This document shows, in pieces, positions 15,247-24,498 of a stretch of DNA of 64,000 nt. The DNA is from Methylobacter sp015476545. Its GTDB lineage: Bacteria > Pseudomonadota > Gammaproteobacteria > Methylococcales > Methylomonadaceae. A program made the translations under genes and the position numbers. The notes below the pieces were generated by a model. That model saw only the letters and a program-made list of their open reading frames with translations, was not told the DNA's origin and searched no databases. The stretch is from positions 4,541,965 through 4,605,964 of the forward strand of contig NZ_CP197401.1 of the NCBI RefSeq assembly GCF_052162025.1, read 5' to 3'. Position 1 is the first letter of the stretch; the number at the start of each line of letters is the position of its first letter.

Positions 15247-17190
15247 ATGAGTAATCTGGAATTTAAAGAGCAAATGCACGAATATTCGCAATGGCGTGCA
15301 AAACTGATACAGGCTATAGAAATGTACCATCAGTGGCGCAATCGCTATGGCATGAACGATGCCCATAGCACGGATATTATTTTGAATATCCTGACGGGGC
15401 TGGAGTCTGACCGCATTACCCTGGCCTTTGTTGCTGAATTTTCGCGCGGCAAAACGGAATTGATCAACTCGCTGTTCTTTGCCGAGACCGGGCTCAGATT
15501 ATTGCCGTCCTCGCCTGGCCGCACCACTATGTCGCCAACGGAACTGTTTTACGATGAAAAAGGCGGCAGTTATATTCGCTTGTTGAATATTGAAAGCCGG
15601 CTTGAAGACATTTCTCTGGCCGAATTTAAAAAGAAGCCCGAACGCTGGCATCATATCGATCTGGACTGCAACTCGCCGACCCAGATGCAGGAAGCCTTTA
15701 AAGAACTGGTCGCCACTAAACTGGTGGACCGCGAGCTTGCAGACAAACTGGGGCTATGGAACGAGCGCGAAGCCGCGGAGCAAGGCATCATCAACCCCGA
15801 AAAAGTCGAAATACCTTGCTGGCGCCATGCCTTGATCAGCTTTCCCCATCCCTTGTTGAAAGAAGGGCTGGCGATTCTCGATACGCCGGGTCTGAATGCC
15901 TTGGGAACAGAGCCCGAATTAACCCTGAGCATGCTACCCAGTGCGCAAGCCATTGTTTTCGTGCTGGCCGCCGATACCGGCGTCACAAAAAGCGATATGG
16001 AAATGTGGCGCAGCCATGTTTGCAGCAACACGCGCGGTTCCAGCAAACAAGGCTTGGCCGTGGTCATGAATAAAATCGATGCCATGTGGGATGATCTGTC
16101 CGGCGACAATGGCTATGAAGCATCCATTCAGTCCCAAGTAAAAAACTCGGCATTTATTTTAAAAATAAATGAAGCGGCCATTTTCCCGGTATCGGCCAAG
16201 CAAGCCCTGCTGGCTAAAGTCAAGAATGATCAGGCATTGCTCGAGAAAAGCCGTTTGACCGTATTGGAAAATTATCTTGCCAACGATATCCTGAGGCAGC
16301 GGCAAAGCATCCTGATGGATACGATTGTCCGGGACATGGGCTTTTTGATCAGCGAATCGTCCAATCTGACGAACTCCGCCTATAACAACGCCGTCAGCCA
16401 GCTTGAGGAATTCAAGAAAATTGACTTTCAAAACCAGGATATGACGGCCAAGCTGATGGCCGAAACGCGGGACAGGCAAAACGTCTATCTGGCCAATATC
16501 GAGAACTTTCAGGCCAGCCGCCGGGTTTTCAGCGTGCAGGCCAAGATGCTGGTCGATTCGTTCGGCAAGGAAAAAATCGACGCCATCATTAAAAGAACCA
16601 AGAACGACATGTCCAAGAGCTTGACAACCTACGGCATGAAGCAAAACATCCGGAAACTGTTCGATGAATTGCGTGATCTGTTGCAGGATTCCGTGGACAT
16701 TACCAATGAAACGCGTCGTCTAGTGAAAGCCATCCATAAAAAATTCAAGGATGAATACGGCTTTCAGGAGATCGAGCCGCAGCTGTTCTCCATCAAGCAA
16801 TATCAGTTTGAACTGGAACAGATCTTTGAAGAGGGCGAAGCGTTCCGCACCAGCACCAAAACGACCATGACCGAACAGAGCATTGTCATCAATAAGCTTT
16901 ACAACACGCTCATTGCCAAGGCCAGAAACATTCTGAGCCAGGCGCATACCGACGCGTCGGTCTGGAGCAACAGTGTCTTGACCCCATTGATGCATCAGAT
17001 CAAAGATCATAAAAGGCAGATTGAAAGCCGTCTGCAAATGCTCAGAAAAATTAACGAGTCCAAAGGCGACATCGTTGAAAGCATAGAAAGCCTTGAAGCA
17101 GAACTGGCGCCCTTGAAACGGCAACGCGATGAACTGGCTACCATTATCAGGGCCATGCAGCTGGATGCCCACTCATTCAGCAGAAGCTGA
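15247..17190 (+). CDS. Dynamin-family large GTPase
   Basis: Protein of 647 aa. The GTPase domain has a P-loop in FVAEFSRGKTELINSL (near residue 62), the switch I Thr in PGRTTMSPTEL, the G3 motif ILDTPGLNALG and the G4 motif VVMNKIDAMW. The C-terminal 300 residues are rich in long amphipathic helices with heptad-like spacing, consistent with a dynamin stalk; no clear transmembrane helix is seen. Bacterial dynamin-like proteins remodel or protect membranes, and some act in phage stress. This one is a single gene, not the usual tandem pair. Its function is unknown. Confidence 0.8.
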   Translation: MSNLEFKEQMHEYSQWRAKLIQAIEMYHQWRNRYGMNDAHSTDIILNILTGLESDRITLAFVAEFSRGKTELINSLFFAETGLRLLPSSPGRTTMSPTELFYDEKGGSYIRLLNIESRLEDISLAEFKKKPERWHHIDLDCNSPTQMQEAFKELVATKLVDRELADKLGLWNEREAAEQGIINPEKVEIPCWRHALISFPHPLLKEGLAILDTPGLNALGTEPELTLSMLPSAQAIVFVLAADTGVTKSDMEMWRSHVCSNTRGSSKQGLAVVMNKIDAMWDDLSGDNGYEASIQSQVKNSAFILKINEAAIFPVSAKQALLAKVKNDQALLEKSRLTVLENYLANDILRQRQSILMDTIVRDMGFLISESSNLTNSAYNNAVSQLEEFKKIDFQNQDMTAKLMAETRDRQNVYLANIENFQASRRVFSVQAKMLVDSFGKEKIDAIIKRTKNDMSKSLTTYGMKQNIRKLFDELRDLLQDSVDITNETRRLVKAIHKKFKDEYGFQEIEPQLFSIKQYQFELEQIFEEGEAFRTSTKTTMTEQSIVINKLYNTLIAKARNILSQAHTDASVWSNSVLTPLMHQIKDHKRQIESRLQMLRKINESKGDIVESIESLEAELAPLKRQRDELATIIRAMQLDAHSFSRS

Positions 17191-17209
17191 TCAGTGAATT
17201 CCCTTAAAT

Positions 17210-17248
17210 CTTGAACCCGCTGCCACTGGAAGTGGCAGCGGGTTCAAG
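17210..17248. terminator. Bidirectional terminator hairpin (dynamin gene / trmB)
   Basis: A perfect 18-bp stem (17210-17227 with 17231-17248) and a GGA loop sit between the convergent dynamin-like gene and trmB, 11 nt before the trmB stop. The stem is GC-rich but T-tracts on either side are weak. Confidence 0.75.
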
Positions 17249-17259
17249 CAAATCGCACT

Positions 17260-17952
17260 TTAAGCGCGCTTAAAAATCAGATCCCAGACTCCGTGACCCA
17301 AGCGCAGACCGCGCTGCTCGAATTTGGTCAACGGCCGATAATCGGGGCGCTCGCAATACGCCATCCCGCTATCGGCAGTGTTTATCAGCCGGCTCTCCGC
17401 CGATAGTACTTCCAGCATATGCTCGGCATAATTCTGCCAATCCGTCGCTGCATGAAAATAGCCGCCGGACCTTAATTTCTTGACCAGCAAATCGACAAAG
17501 CTGGGCCTTACAATGCGTCTTTTATGGTGCTTTTTTTTCGGCCAGGGATCGGGAAAAAACAAATGCACGCCGGCCAGACTATGATCAGCCATCTTATGCT
17601 CCATAACCTCTATGGCGTCATGGCAATAGATCCTGACGTTGCTGATGCCCTGCTCTGCAAGCTGCATCATCAGATGCCCGACACCGGGCCGGTGAACCTC
17701 GATGCCAATGTAGTTGATCTCGGGATTGGCGGCGGCCATCTTGGCCAGACTTTCGCCATTGCCAAAACCAATCTCGACACAGAGAGGCGCATCGCGTCCG
17801 AAAACTTCGGCAAAGTCATAATCGGCTCGCGGGTCCAGCCCGTAAACGGCCCAGTAATTGTCCAGCGCAAGCTGCTGGCCCGGCGTGATGCGGCCTTGCC
17901 GGCGGATAAAGCTGCGAATGCGCTGCGGGAAATTTTGTTCAGGAGAAATCAT
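17260..17952 (-). CDS. trmB: tRNA (guanine-N7-)-methyltransferase
   Basis: Protein of 230 aa that methylates G46 of tRNA. It shows the SAM-binding motif CVEIGFGNGESLAKMA and the family-specific catalytic segment HLFFPDPWPKKKHHKRRIV, followed by the C-terminal TKFEQRGLRLGHGVWDL. Length and motifs are typical of gammaproteobacterial TrmB. It lies 52 nt downstream of thiSG but a hairpin separates them. Confidence 0.95.
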   Translation of the reverse strand: MISPEQNFPQRIRSFIRRQGRITPGQQLALDNYWAVYGLDPRADYDFAEVFGRDAPLCVEIGFGNGESLAKMAAANPEINYIGIEVHRPGVGHLMMQLAEQGISNVRIYCHDAIEVMEHKMADHSLAGVHLFFPDPWPKKKHHKRRIVRPSFVDLLVKKLRSGGYFHAATDWQNYAEHMLEVLSAESRLINTADSGMAYCERPDYRPLTKFEQRGLRLGHGVWDLIFKRA

Positions 17953-17976
17953 ATAAGCATAATGCGGGATTACTGC

Positions 17977-18000
17977 ACGGGGCGGACTTTGCCGCCCCGT
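17977..18000 (-). terminator. Hairpin terminator after the thiS-thiG fusion gene
   Basis: A perfect 9-bp GC stem (17977-17985 with 17992-18000) with a 6-nt loop begins 5 nt past the thiSG stop. It has no strong U-tract, so termination may be partial with read-through into trmB. Confidence 0.6.
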
Positions 18001-18004
18001 TGAA

Positions 18005-18982
18005 TCAGAAAAACAAGCCGTCTATCGGCGATGAGGCGGAAGCAAAGCGCTTTCTGGGCATACGGCCTGCCAGGAAAGCTTCACGGCCGGCTTCGATGCC
18101 TTTCCTCATGGCCGAAGCCATCAGTACCGGATTTTTCGCCGCGGCAATGGCCGTATTCATCAAGACGCCGTCGCAGCCCAGCTCCATAGCGATAGCCGCG
18201 TCAGAGGCCGTGCCGACGCCGGCGTCGACCAGAATGGGCACATTGGCGTTTTCGACAATGGTCAGAATATTGTAAGGGTTGCGTATGCCCAAACCTGAAC
18301 CAATGGGAGCCGCCAGCGGCATGACCGCCACGCAGCCGATTTCTTCGAGCCGTTTGGCCGCAATCGGATCGTCATTGGTGTAAACCATGACATCAAAGCC
18401 GTCCTTAACCAGTAATTCAGCGGCAATATAGGTTTCGGCCACATCGGGAAACAGGGTTTTCTGGTCGGCCAGAACTTCCAGCTTAACCAGCTTGTGTCCA
18501 CCCAGCAATTCCCGGCCCAGGCGGCAGGTTCTTACCGCGTCTTCGGCCGTATAACAACCGGCTGTATTGGGTAAAATCGTGTATTTGTCCGGTGAGATAA
18601 CATCCAGCAAATTCGGCTCGCCGGGATTCTGGCCGATATTGGTGCGGCGAATGGCGACCGTAACGATTTCCGCGCCACTGGCTTCAATGGCCAGACGGGT
18701 TTCTTCAAGGTCCTTGTACTTACCGGTGCCGACCAGCAGTCGTGAATGATAGGCCTTGCCTGCGATAACAAATGAATCGTCCTGGCCGCCGCCAATGGCA
18801 TGGACGATTTCCAGGCGGTCGTCAGCCTGCAACACCTGCGCGCCGTGTTGATCAAACGGCAAAATTTCTTTATTCAATTCAACGGCGATCCGTTTACCCG
18901 TCAACCCCATGTCGGCGATTACATCGGCTACATGCGAGTTTTCAGCAATTTCACGGGTTTCGCCATTTACATAAACAATCAT
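18005..18982 (-). CDS. ThiS-ThiG fusion: sulfur carrier protein and thiazole synthase
   Basis: Protein of 325 aa. Residues 1-66 are ThiS (MIVYVNGETREI to LEIVHAIGGG) and residues 70-325 are ThiG, with SRLLVGTGKYKD, EIVTVAIRR, LPNTAGCYTAEDAVRTCRLG, PLAAPIGSGLGI and VDAGVGTASDAAIAMELG. ThiG builds the thiazole of thiamine from DXP and a sulfur delivered on the ThiS C-terminal Gly-Gly. Here the Gly-Gly is internal (GGGQDDSF). Fused ThiS-ThiG proteins are known in other proteobacteria. How the carrier is adenylated without a free C-terminus is not evident; cleavage after Gly-Gly is an inference. Confidence 0.93.
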   Translation of the reverse strand: MIVYVNGETREIAENSHVADVIADMGLTGKRIAVELNKEILPFDQHGAQVLQADDRLEIVHAIGGGQDDSFVIAGKAYHSRLLVGTGKYKDLEETRLAIEASGAEIVTVAIRRTNIGQNPGEPNLLDVISPDKYTILPNTAGCYTAEDAVRTCRLGRELLGGHKLVKLEVLADQKTLFPDVAETYIAAELLVKDGFDVMVYTNDDPIAAKRLEEIGCVAVMPLAAPIGSGLGIRNPYNILTIVENANVPILVDAGVGTASDAAIAMELGCDGVLMNTAIAAAKNPVLMASAMRKGIEAGREAFLAGRMPRKRFASASSPIDGLFF

Positions 18983-18996
18983 GTATAAACTCCGGC

Positions 18997-20067
18997 TTAA
19001 TTCTCTATAGTTCTGCGTTTCTGCACCGCAAAGGCAAGATCTTCCAGCAGTTGCACCGTATCTTCCCAGCCCAGGCAGGCGTCGGTAATGCTTTGCCCAT
19101 ACGCGAGCGGCTGCCCTTCAACCACATCCTGCCGGCCCGACTTGAGATGGCTTTCGATCATAACGCCCATGATCCGGCGATCGCCGTTCGCAACCTGTCC
19201 GGCCACATCCTCGCCCACGATGAGTTGGCGCTGGCATTGTCTCAAGCTGTTGGCATGGCTGAAATCGATCATGATATTCGGTCTGAGATTGGCTTTTTTC
19301 AAGGCGTCCGCCACTTTCTCGACACTGACGGCATCGTAATTGGGGCCATCATTGCCGCCTCTGAGAATGATATGCACATCCTCATTGCCGGTGGTTGAAA
19401 AGATAGCCGAATGCCCGGCCTTGGTCAGCGACAGGAAATGATGCGGGCTCATGGCCGCACCTATCGCATCGATGGCGATCTTGACCGTGCCGTCCGTCGC
19501 GTTCTTGAACCCGACCGGGCAGGACAGGCCCGAAGCCAGCTCGCGGTGCACCTGACTTTCAGTGGTTCGTGCGCCGATGGCGCCCCAGGCAATCAGGTCC
19601 GAGACATATTGCGGCGTAATCAAATCCAGGTACTCGGTCGCCGCCGGGATGCCTGCGCTATTCAAATCGAGCAATAATTGCCTGGCAACCCGCAAACCTT
19701 TATTGATGTTAAAGCTGGAATCAAGATCCGGATCGTTGATCAGGCCTTTCCAGCCTACGGTCGTGCGGGGTTTTTCAAAATAAACCCGCATGACGATCAC
19801 CAGATCGTCTTTTAATTCATCCTTGACCGCTTTCAACCGTCGTGCATATTCCTTGGCGGCATCTGTGTCATGGATCGAGCAAGGACCCACCACCACCAGC
19901 AATCTGTCATCCTGACCGGCCAGTATCTTGTGAATATCTTCCCTTGCTCGCAGAGTAGTTTGTGCCGCTGCTTCGGTAATAGGCATTTCATCATGCACTT
20001 GAACAGGCGCAATGACTTCTTTAGTGGCACAAATTCTCAAGTCGTCAGTATTGTATTTCGTTTGCAT
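18997..20067 (-). CDS. aroG: Class I 3-deoxy-7-phosphoheptulonate (DAHP) synthase
   Basis: Protein of 356 aa, first enzyme of the shikimate pathway, condensing PEP and erythrose-4-phosphate. It shows VVVGPCSIHDTDAAKEYA, MRVYFEKPRTTVGWKGLINDPDLD, GARTTESQVHRELASGLSCPVGFKN and MIDFSHANS, all class I-alpha signatures. The paralogue (Phe-, Tyr- or Trp-sensitive) cannot be settled from sequence alone, so the symbol follows the closest general resemblance. It is 15 nt upstream of thiSG and probably cotranscribed. Confidence 0.9.
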   Translation of the reverse strand: MQTKYNTDDLRICATKEVIAPVQVHDEMPITEAAAQTTLRAREDIHKILAGQDDRLLVVVGPCSIHDTDAAKEYARRLKAVKDELKDDLVIVMRVYFEKPRTTVGWKGLINDPDLDSSFNINKGLRVARQLLLDLNSAGIPAATEYLDLITPQYVSDLIAWGAIGARTTESQVHRELASGLSCPVGFKNATDGTVKIAIDAIGAAMSPHHFLSLTKAGHSAIFSTTGNEDVHIILRGGNDGPNYDAVSVEKVADALKKANLRPNIMIDFSHANSLRQCQRQLIVGEDVAGQVANGDRRIMGVMIESHLKSGRQDVVEGQPLAYGQSITDACLGWEDTVQLLEDLAFAVQKRRTIEN

Positions 20068-20510
20068 GGGAGCGGTAACCAGGGCTTTATAACTGGATCA
20101 AATTTTGAACTTTTCATTTTAACTGTTTTTATTATCTTTTTGTTAGTTTTTGCTATCACATAAAAGATACGCTGGATCAGCGCCGCTGCAAAGAAAAGCA
20201 CGGTTACAGATAATATTCTTCAAGCGAGTGCCGGTCAGCAGCTCAGATAACATCAGACAATATGGACAAAAATGAATCAGCGCTTGATGCTGTTAATGAA
20301 TGGGAATTAGAAAGATGGTAGACGGAGTTCCGACAGAAACAGTGCACCGTTGCTGCAACTTGCCTTATCCAATTAAAAAACAGGGTCGAGATTTTCTTTC
20401 AAACAGAAAGCCTCAGGCTTAACATTGCTTATTTGCAAAAGCTTCAAGGCACGCGAGCGGGTTGAAAATCAGCCGCTCGCGTTAACCGCAAACCAATCGC
20501 TCAAGATAAC
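20068..20510. other. Intergenic region aroG / AP2-like gene, with a hairpin
   Basis: 443 nt without a supportable gene. At 20451-20480 a 9-bp perfect stem (20451-20459 with 20472-20480) lies 31 nt past the stop of the gene on its right and may be its terminator. The rest presumably contains the aroG promoter; no TyrR- or TrpR-like palindrome was recognised. Confidence 0.5.
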
Positions 20511-21023
20511 TTACAGAACTGCATTCAGATTCTCGTCATCATACAGACGTGTTTTTTTCCAGCCATTGAATTTGCTGTCATAAAAAGTCAGATCGTTATC
20601 GATGGCATATTCGTAGCAGCTTCTAAACAGCCGCGCTGTCCGAAAGGCATGCAACTCATCATCGGCCGTTACTTTTTCTATGTTGCCGACCTGAAACGTC
20701 TTGTTTCTGGACTTGCCGTTGCTGACCCAAAAGACGGTATAGCACAAATAGCTTTTGTCTTTTCTATGATCGTACTTGATGGTTCTGGATACGCCGGTGA
20801 CACCGGTTGTGGTTTTATTTTTAGGCGGCTTAAGAAAGCGGGTCTTGCTGCCCTTTAATACCACCAGCATTTGGTCTCGCCAGGTAATGGCGGCCTTTAG
20901 AGATTTACCTTTATTCCCCCATAGTTTATGTGAAAAATAACGGCTGCTCTCTTTGCCGCGTCTTACGATACGTACCTGAAAACCAAACACATCTGGCTCA
21001 GTAATATGTTTATGTTTTGCCAT
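20511..21023 (-). CDS. Hypothetical protein with AP2/ERF-like DNA-binding segment
   Basis: A basic protein of 170 aa, not firmly recognised. The middle, TGVTGVSRTIKYDHRKDKSYLCYTVFWVSNG (in part), followed by FQVGNIEKVTADDELHAFRTARLFRS, resembles the three-strand-plus-helix AP2 fold found in bacterial AP2 proteins and HNH endonucleases (GVS...W..F.VG....A...A...R). No catalytic motif is seen. It stands alone, flanked by 443 and 271 nt of AT-rich non-coding sequence, which suggests an acquired gene. The AP2 assignment is tentative. Confidence 0.55.
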   Translation of the reverse strand: MAKHKHITEPDVFGFQVRIVRRGKESSRYFSHKLWGNKGKSLKAAITWRDQMLVVLKGSKTRFLKPPKNKTTTGVTGVSRTIKYDHRKDKSYLCYTVFWVSNGKSRNKTFQVGNIEKVTADDELHAFRTARLFRSCYEYAIDNDLTFYDSKFNGWKKTRLYDDENLNAVL

Positions 21024-21294
21024 GGATTTAAACTCGTCAAACGAATTATTAATTAAATTTAACAGCCAAGTTAGGCCGCCAATTTTTTGTCTCTTTGAAA
21101 TATCAAGCTTTTCTTATATTTTTGTAAGCTGATGATTACAAATTATCGCTAAAGTTCAAATAAAAGCAAGTAAAAATCATAACAATATAGACAATTCCCG
21201 AGTAACTTAGTGTAGAATGATTTCATCCCACTTTTTCAGTGGTTCAAGATGAGTTAATAACCTTATGTTTTTCATTGTTTTTTGGAGATAATCG

Positions 21295-21897
21295 ATGAGC
21301 GTACTAGTAGGTAAACAAGCACCCGATTTTACAGTTCCCGCTGTGTTAGGTGACGGTCAAATCGTTGATGCATTCAGCTTTTCAGAGGCCACTAAAGGCA
21401 AATATGCTGTCTTGGTTTTCTACCCATTGGATTTTACATTTGTTTGTCCAAGTGAACTGATCGCTTTAGACCATCGCATCGATGAGTTTAAAAGCCGCAA
21501 TGTAGAAGTGATCGCCGTCTCTATTGATTCTCATTTTACTCACAACGCATGGCGTAATACGCCGGTTAACAAAGGCGGTATCGGCCCTGTCCGTTACACA
21601 ATGGCAGCCGACCTGTCTCATGGCATCGTCAAAGACTATGACGTGGAAGCCAACGGCGCTGTCGCCTACCGTGGCACTTTCCTGATCGATCGCAATGGTG
21701 TCGTTCGCCATCAGGTTGTCAACGATCTGCCTTTAGGCCGTAACATGGACGAACTGCTGCGTATGGTTGATGCCCTGCAATTCCATGAAGAGCACGGTGA
21801 AGTTTGCCCGGCAGGCTGGAACAAAGGCGACACGGGCATGAATGCAAGCCCAACCGGTGTTGCGGAATATCTGGATAAAAATGCTGAAAAACTGTAA
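21295..21897 (+). CDS. 2-Cys peroxiredoxin (AhpC/TSA family)
   Basis: Protein of 200 aa reducing peroxides in the cytosol. The peroxidatic Cys is in FYPLDFTFVCPSELIAL and the resolving Cys in HGEVCPAGWNKG. The GG(V/I)GP region and an extended C-terminal tail mark a typical 2-Cys enzyme. GGAGATAATCG lies just before the ATG. It is monocistronic and ends at a strong terminator. Confidence 0.93.
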   Translation: MSVLVGKQAPDFTVPAVLGDGQIVDAFSFSEATKGKYAVLVFYPLDFTFVCPSELIALDHRIDEFKSRNVEVIAVSIDSHFTHNAWRNTPVNKGGIGPVRYTMAADLSHGIVKDYDVEANGAVAYRGTFLIDRNGVVRHQVVNDLPLGRNMDELLRMVDALQFHEEHGEVCPAGWNKGDTGMNASPTGVAEYLDKNAEKL

Positions 21898-21920
21898 GAA
21901 CGGTTAATTCGTCTTATAAC

Positions 21921-21952
21921 GGCGCATTGTATTGATACAATGCGCCTTTTTT
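21921..21952 (+). terminator. Rho-independent terminator after peroxiredoxin
   Basis: A 12-bp perfect stem (21921-21932 with 21935-21946) is followed by six T residues (21947-21952), 23 nt after the stop codon. It also lies just past the stop of the convergent membrane-protein gene. Confidence 0.92.
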
Positions 21953-21959
21953 GTGCCTG

Positions 21960-22250
21960 TTAATTTTTTTGTGCCGCTGCAGCATCAGCCAATAGTTTCT
22001 TTCTGATCAGAAACGCAGCAAAGATGCCTACGATGGCCGGTATCTGCGTCAGCAGGAACGTACCTGTCGCGCTTTTGGCAACCAGCCCTGACAGCAGGTT
22101 AACGACGGATAATTTGACGGCCCACCAGGTAATCCAATACCCCATCACCCCTATGACGGCCCATTTGACAGGCTGCTCGCCATGCTCTCTTGCCGTTAAA
22201 AAAAACCAAATAAGTATCGCGATTCCGGATAATTTAGCTAATAGTAACAT
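21960..22250 (-). CDS. Small integral membrane protein, unknown function
   Basis: Protein of 96 aa with three hydrophobic segments: LLLAKLSGIAILIWFFLTA, WAVIGVMGYWITWWAV and FLLTQIPAIVGIFAAFLI. The short tail is basic then Ala-rich. I do not recognise a named family. It faces the peroxiredoxin gene tail-to-tail and is divergent from the AsmA gene. Confidence 0.65.
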   Translation of the reverse strand: MLLLAKLSGIAILIWFFLTAREHGEQPVKWAVIGVMGYWITWWAVKLSVVNLLSGLVAKSATGTFLLTQIPAIVGIFAAFLIRKKLLADAAAAQKN

Positions 22251-22388
22251 CTTCCAACCTCAATTTAGTTATTATGACTAATATGACCATACCTGATGCG
22301 GCTAAAATTTAGCCCATTGCCGCACCCAATCTGACAATCATATTCTGTAATAGATCATCATTATATCTTTTTTTAGTAGGAGAGAATC

Positions 22389-24497
22389 GTGGGAAAATCG
22401 CTTAAAATCATCCTTTCGATACTTGCGGCTCTGATTTTACTGATCATTGTCATCATCAGCGCCTTATTCATTTTTATCGATCCCAATGATTTCAAACCCG
22501 AAATACAAGCAGCCGTCAAAGACAGGATCGGCCGAGAACTGACGCTGGAAGGCGATTTAAACCTGTCGATTTTCCCGTGGCTGGGCATCTCAACGGGCAA
22601 AATGACGCTGAGTAATGCCGAAGGCTTTCGGGCCAGACCCTTTGCCGAAATTCAGGAAAGCGATATCAACGTCAAACTGCTGCCGCTGTTATCAAAAGAA
22701 ATCGAAGTCGACCGCATCGTTTTAAAAGGCCTGACCGTCAACTTGGCCAAGAACAAACAGGGCGTCAACAACTGGCATGATCTGATCGATACGAAACCTG
22801 AGCCCGCTGCCCCTGGCAGCGGCACACAAGAAACCCAACCAGCGGAAGAAGCGCAGACTTTATTGTCCATCGGCGGCATTACCCTAGAAAATGCCTTCAT
22901 TGATTGGGACAACGAGAAAAGCGGAAAACACCTGGAAATAAAAGACATCAATCTCAATACGGACAAGATTGTTTTTGATGAATCTTTTGCTGTAGATCTG
23001 GCTCTGACCGTTGTAAATGCCCAGGCTAAACTGTCTGAATCGATCAAGCTGACCACTGATTTAACCGTTAACGAAAAACTCGATAACTTCCGATTAACTG
23101 GCGTCAATCTGCAAAGCACAACAGCTGGCGAAAAAGTGCCGGGCAAATCCCTGACGGCGGCCTTGAGGGCAGCCGATGTGTCGCTAAACATGGCTAAGCA
23201 GGACCTTAAAATTTCGACATTACGGCTTGATTCGGGCGATTTAAAAGTCGCCGCCGATATCACCGGCAGCCGGATCAAAGACCAGCCTTCCTTCCAGGGA
23301 CCTGTCGCTGTCGAACCATTTAATCCGATGCTGGTCATGAAACAACTGGCGATAACACCGCCAATCATGCGCGATGCCAATGCCCTGACCCGCCTGGCCA
23401 TGAATTTCAACCTGCAGGCCACCGATGACTCGGCCAACCTTCAAAATCTGCTCATTAAACTGGACGATACGACTATAAACGGCTCGGCCTCAGTCAATAA
23501 CTTCAGTCAACCGGCGATCGCTTTCAATCTGACTGCCGATACGCTCGACGTCGACCGCTATCTGGCGCCAGAAAAAGAAGCCGATAAAAAATCAAAACCC
23601 ATAGCCAGCCCCGCAGTCACCACGGCGGCGGCCGCTTCGTTATTGCCTGTCGAAACCTTGCGGAAACTGAGCGCCAACGGCGAATTGGCATTGCATGAAA
23701 TGAAAATCAACAATCTGAACATGCAGGACATCCATCTGAAACTCAGCGCCAAAAACGGCATTTTAGCTACAGAGCAGAGCGTCAATCAGTTTTATCAAGG
23801 CAATTATTCCGGCAATCTGAACCTGGATGTCCGCAATAAGCTCCCCGTGCTGGCAGTCAATGAAAAAATCAGCCACGTTCAAGTTGAGCCCCTGTTAAAA
23901 GCCTACAAAGGCGAAGCCAAAATGAGCGGCGTCGTCAATGCATCGGCCCAACTGCAGGCGCAAGGCAATAACAAGGATGAAATTAAATCCTCGCTTAATG
24001 GTCAATTGAGCTTTCTGTTCAAAGACAGCGTCATCCTGGGTTTTAATTTGCAGAAGATAATCGACAACAGTAAAGCCTTGATCAAGGGCGCACCTTTGCC
24101 GGCTGACAACAAGAATGACCAGACGCTGTTTTCGGAAATGACCGGCACGGCAACCATCAACAACGGCATGCTCAGCAACAATGATCTTGTCGCCCACTCC
24201 TCGAAATTGCGCGTCAATGGCAAGGGCAACGTCAATCTCAATACCGAGGCGCTGGATTATAAAATCAAGGCTACGTTGCTGAAATCGCCCGATGCCAATG
24301 GCCAGCAAGCCGAAAAAATGACAGTCGCCATCAATTTTGGCGGCACGTTCAGCAAGCCCTCTTACACCGTGGACCCTTCCTCCTTACTGACGGAAGAAAA
24401 TAAGGCCAAAATCGAAGAGAAAAAGCAGAAGCTGCTGGACAAACTCGACAAGAAATTAGGCCCCGGCGCCAGCGATCTGTTAAAACGCATTTTCTGA
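22389..24497 (+). CDS. asmA: AsmA family protein
   Basis: Protein of 702 aa. An N-terminal signal-anchor (LKIILSILAALILLIIVIISALFIF) is followed by the AsmA start motif DPNDFKPEIQAAVKDRIGRELTLEGDLNLSIFPWLGI. The remainder is the long beta-rich periplasmic region with the C-terminal AsmA repeat (LNTEALDYKIKATLL). AsmA-type proteins are bridge-like proteins linked to outer-membrane lipid homeostasis. It begins 2 nt before mutY on the same strand, an arrangement common in gammaproteobacteria. Confidence 0.88.
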   Translation: MGKSLKIILSILAALILLIIVIISALFIFIDPNDFKPEIQAAVKDRIGRELTLEGDLNLSIFPWLGISTGKMTLSNAEGFRARPFAEIQESDINVKLLPLLSKEIEVDRIVLKGLTVNLAKNKQGVNNWHDLIDTKPEPAAPGSGTQETQPAEEAQTLLSIGGITLENAFIDWDNEKSGKHLEIKDINLNTDKIVFDESFAVDLALTVVNAQAKLSESIKLTTDLTVNEKLDNFRLTGVNLQSTTAGEKVPGKSLTAALRAADVSLNMAKQDLKISTLRLDSGDLKVAADITGSRIKDQPSFQGPVAVEPFNPMLVMKQLAITPPIMRDANALTRLAMNFNLQATDDSANLQNLLIKLDDTTINGSASVNNFSQPAIAFNLTADTLDVDRYLAPEKEADKKSKPIASPAVTTAAAASLLPVETLRKLSANGELALHEMKINNLNMQDIHLKLSAKNGILATEQSVNQFYQGNYSGNLNLDVRNKLPVLAVNEKISHVQVEPLLKAYKGEAKMSGVVNASAQLQAQGNNKDEIKSSLNGQLSFLFKDSVILGFNLQKIIDNSKALIKGAPLPADNKNDQTLFSEMTGTATINNGMLSNNDLVAHSSKLRVNGKGNVNLNTEALDYKIKATLLKSPDANGQQAEKMTVAINFGGTFSKPSYTVDPSSLLTEENKAKIEEKKQKLLDKLDKKLGPGASDLLKRIF

Positions 24498-24498
24498 T

